Shown here piece by piece: positions 6,302 through 6,729 of a DNA stretch of 6,729 bases. The stretch lies in contig DATKMP010000270.1 of the NCBI GenBank assembly GCA_035541775.1, positions 1 through 6,729 on the forward strand. The letters run 5' to 3'. This stretch comes from DATKMP01 sp035541775 (GTDB taxonomy: Bacteria > Bacteroidota > Ignavibacteria > UBA10030). Within the stretch, counting starts at the first letter, position 1; each line of letters opens with the position of its first letter. Below the pieces are notes generated by a model that was given only the letters and a program-made list of their open reading frames with translations, ran no database searches and had not been told where the DNA came from. The position numbers and the translations under genes are program-made.

Positions 6302-6729
6302 ATGAGTGTGAGACAAAGAGCACAAACGCCACCGCTCAAATCACGGCGTGCATGGAAAGCCTTAGAAGCGCATTACCAGACAATACGTTCTCTGCATCTG
6401 CGGCAATTATTTGACGACGATCCAAAACGAGGCGAACGCTTTTCCGCCGAAGGCGCAGGGTGGTATTTAGATTATTCAAAAAATCGAATCACCGGTGATA
6501 CGATTCACCTGCTCATTCAACTTGCTGAAGAGTGTGCCTTGCGTGAATGGATCGAGGCGATGTTCAATGGCGAAAAAATTAATGCAACAGAGCAGCGTGC
6601 AGCGCTTCATACGGCACTACGAACTCCGAACGAAAAACAAATCATTGTAGATGGAAAAGATGCCGTATCCGAAGTTCATGAAGTGCTCGAACAAATGGAG
6701 ATATTTGCACGTAACGTCCGCAGTGGCAA
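6302..6729 (+). CDS. pgi: Glucose-6-phosphate isomerase, N-terminal part (3' end outside window)
   Basis: Glucose-6-phosphate isomerase interconverts glucose 6-phosphate and fructose 6-phosphate in glycolysis and gluconeogenesis, in the cytoplasm. 142 full codons are present and the frame is still open at the right edge. Recognisable family blocks in order are HLRQLF (32-37), WYLDYSKNRI (54-63), AMFNGEKINATEQRA (86-100), LHTALR (102-107), IVDGKD (115-120) and VRSG (139-142). This is the start of the large bacterial/eukaryotic-type PGI of about 550 residues, not the short archaeal cupin type. The catalytic residues lie downstream, outside the window. ATG 6302 has AAGGAA at 6289-6294, 7 bases upstream. 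It begins 38 bases after the helicase stop on the same strand, so the two may share a transcript, though a TATAAT in the gap may give it its own promoter. Confidence 0.95.
   Translation, partial: MSVRQRAQTPPLKSRRAWKALEAHYQTIRSLHLRQLFDDDPKRGERFSAEGAGWYLDYSKNRITGDTIHLLIQLAEECALREWIEAMFNGEKINATEQRAALHTALRTPNEKQIIVDGKDAVSEVHEVLEQMEIFARNVRSG

Overview
The window reads as bacterial chromosomal DNA of moderate, even GC, densely coding, with no mobile element, RNA gene or CRISPR array that I can see. Five protein genes are supported: three complete, and two cut by the window edges. The style of the histidine kinase, and the mix of clear Shine-Dalgarno sites with one gene that has none, would fit the Bacteroidota/Chlorobi/Ignavibacteria area. 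This is a low-confidence guess, because no marker gene is present.

Left part (1-3089, + strand): a signalling unit. The 3' end of a large multi-PAS hybrid histidine kinase (PAS x4, HisKA, HATPase, receiver) runs in from the left edge. After 54 bases comes a small membrane protein with two transmembrane segments and only the dimerisation/phosphoacceptor part of a histidine kinase, with no ATP-binding domain. The two are probably co-transcribed. The pair suggests, but does not prove, a His-Asp-His relay or a membrane scaffold.

Middle (3143-4534, - strand): a polytopic membrane protein of GT-C glycosyltransferase type, convergent with the signalling pair (53-base gap, no obvious terminator). 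It is divergent from the genes to its right. Its promoter-like hexamers lie so close to the ATG that the message may be leaderless.

Right part (4535-6729, + strand): a 160-base divergent intergenic region with a promoter-like pair, then an RhlB-like DEAD-box RNA helicase. The start I prefer is TTG 4695, not the longest frame. The last gene is the first 142 codons of glucose-6-phosphate isomerase (pgi), cut by the right edge. A 12-base direct repeat and a TATAAT box lie at the helicase-pgi junction.

The most interesting points are the kinase-less DHp protein next to the hybrid kinase, the three-cysteine PAS domain, the possible leaderless message, and the cationic amphipathic N-terminus of the helicase. 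Most of the rest is ordinary housekeeping and signalling content.
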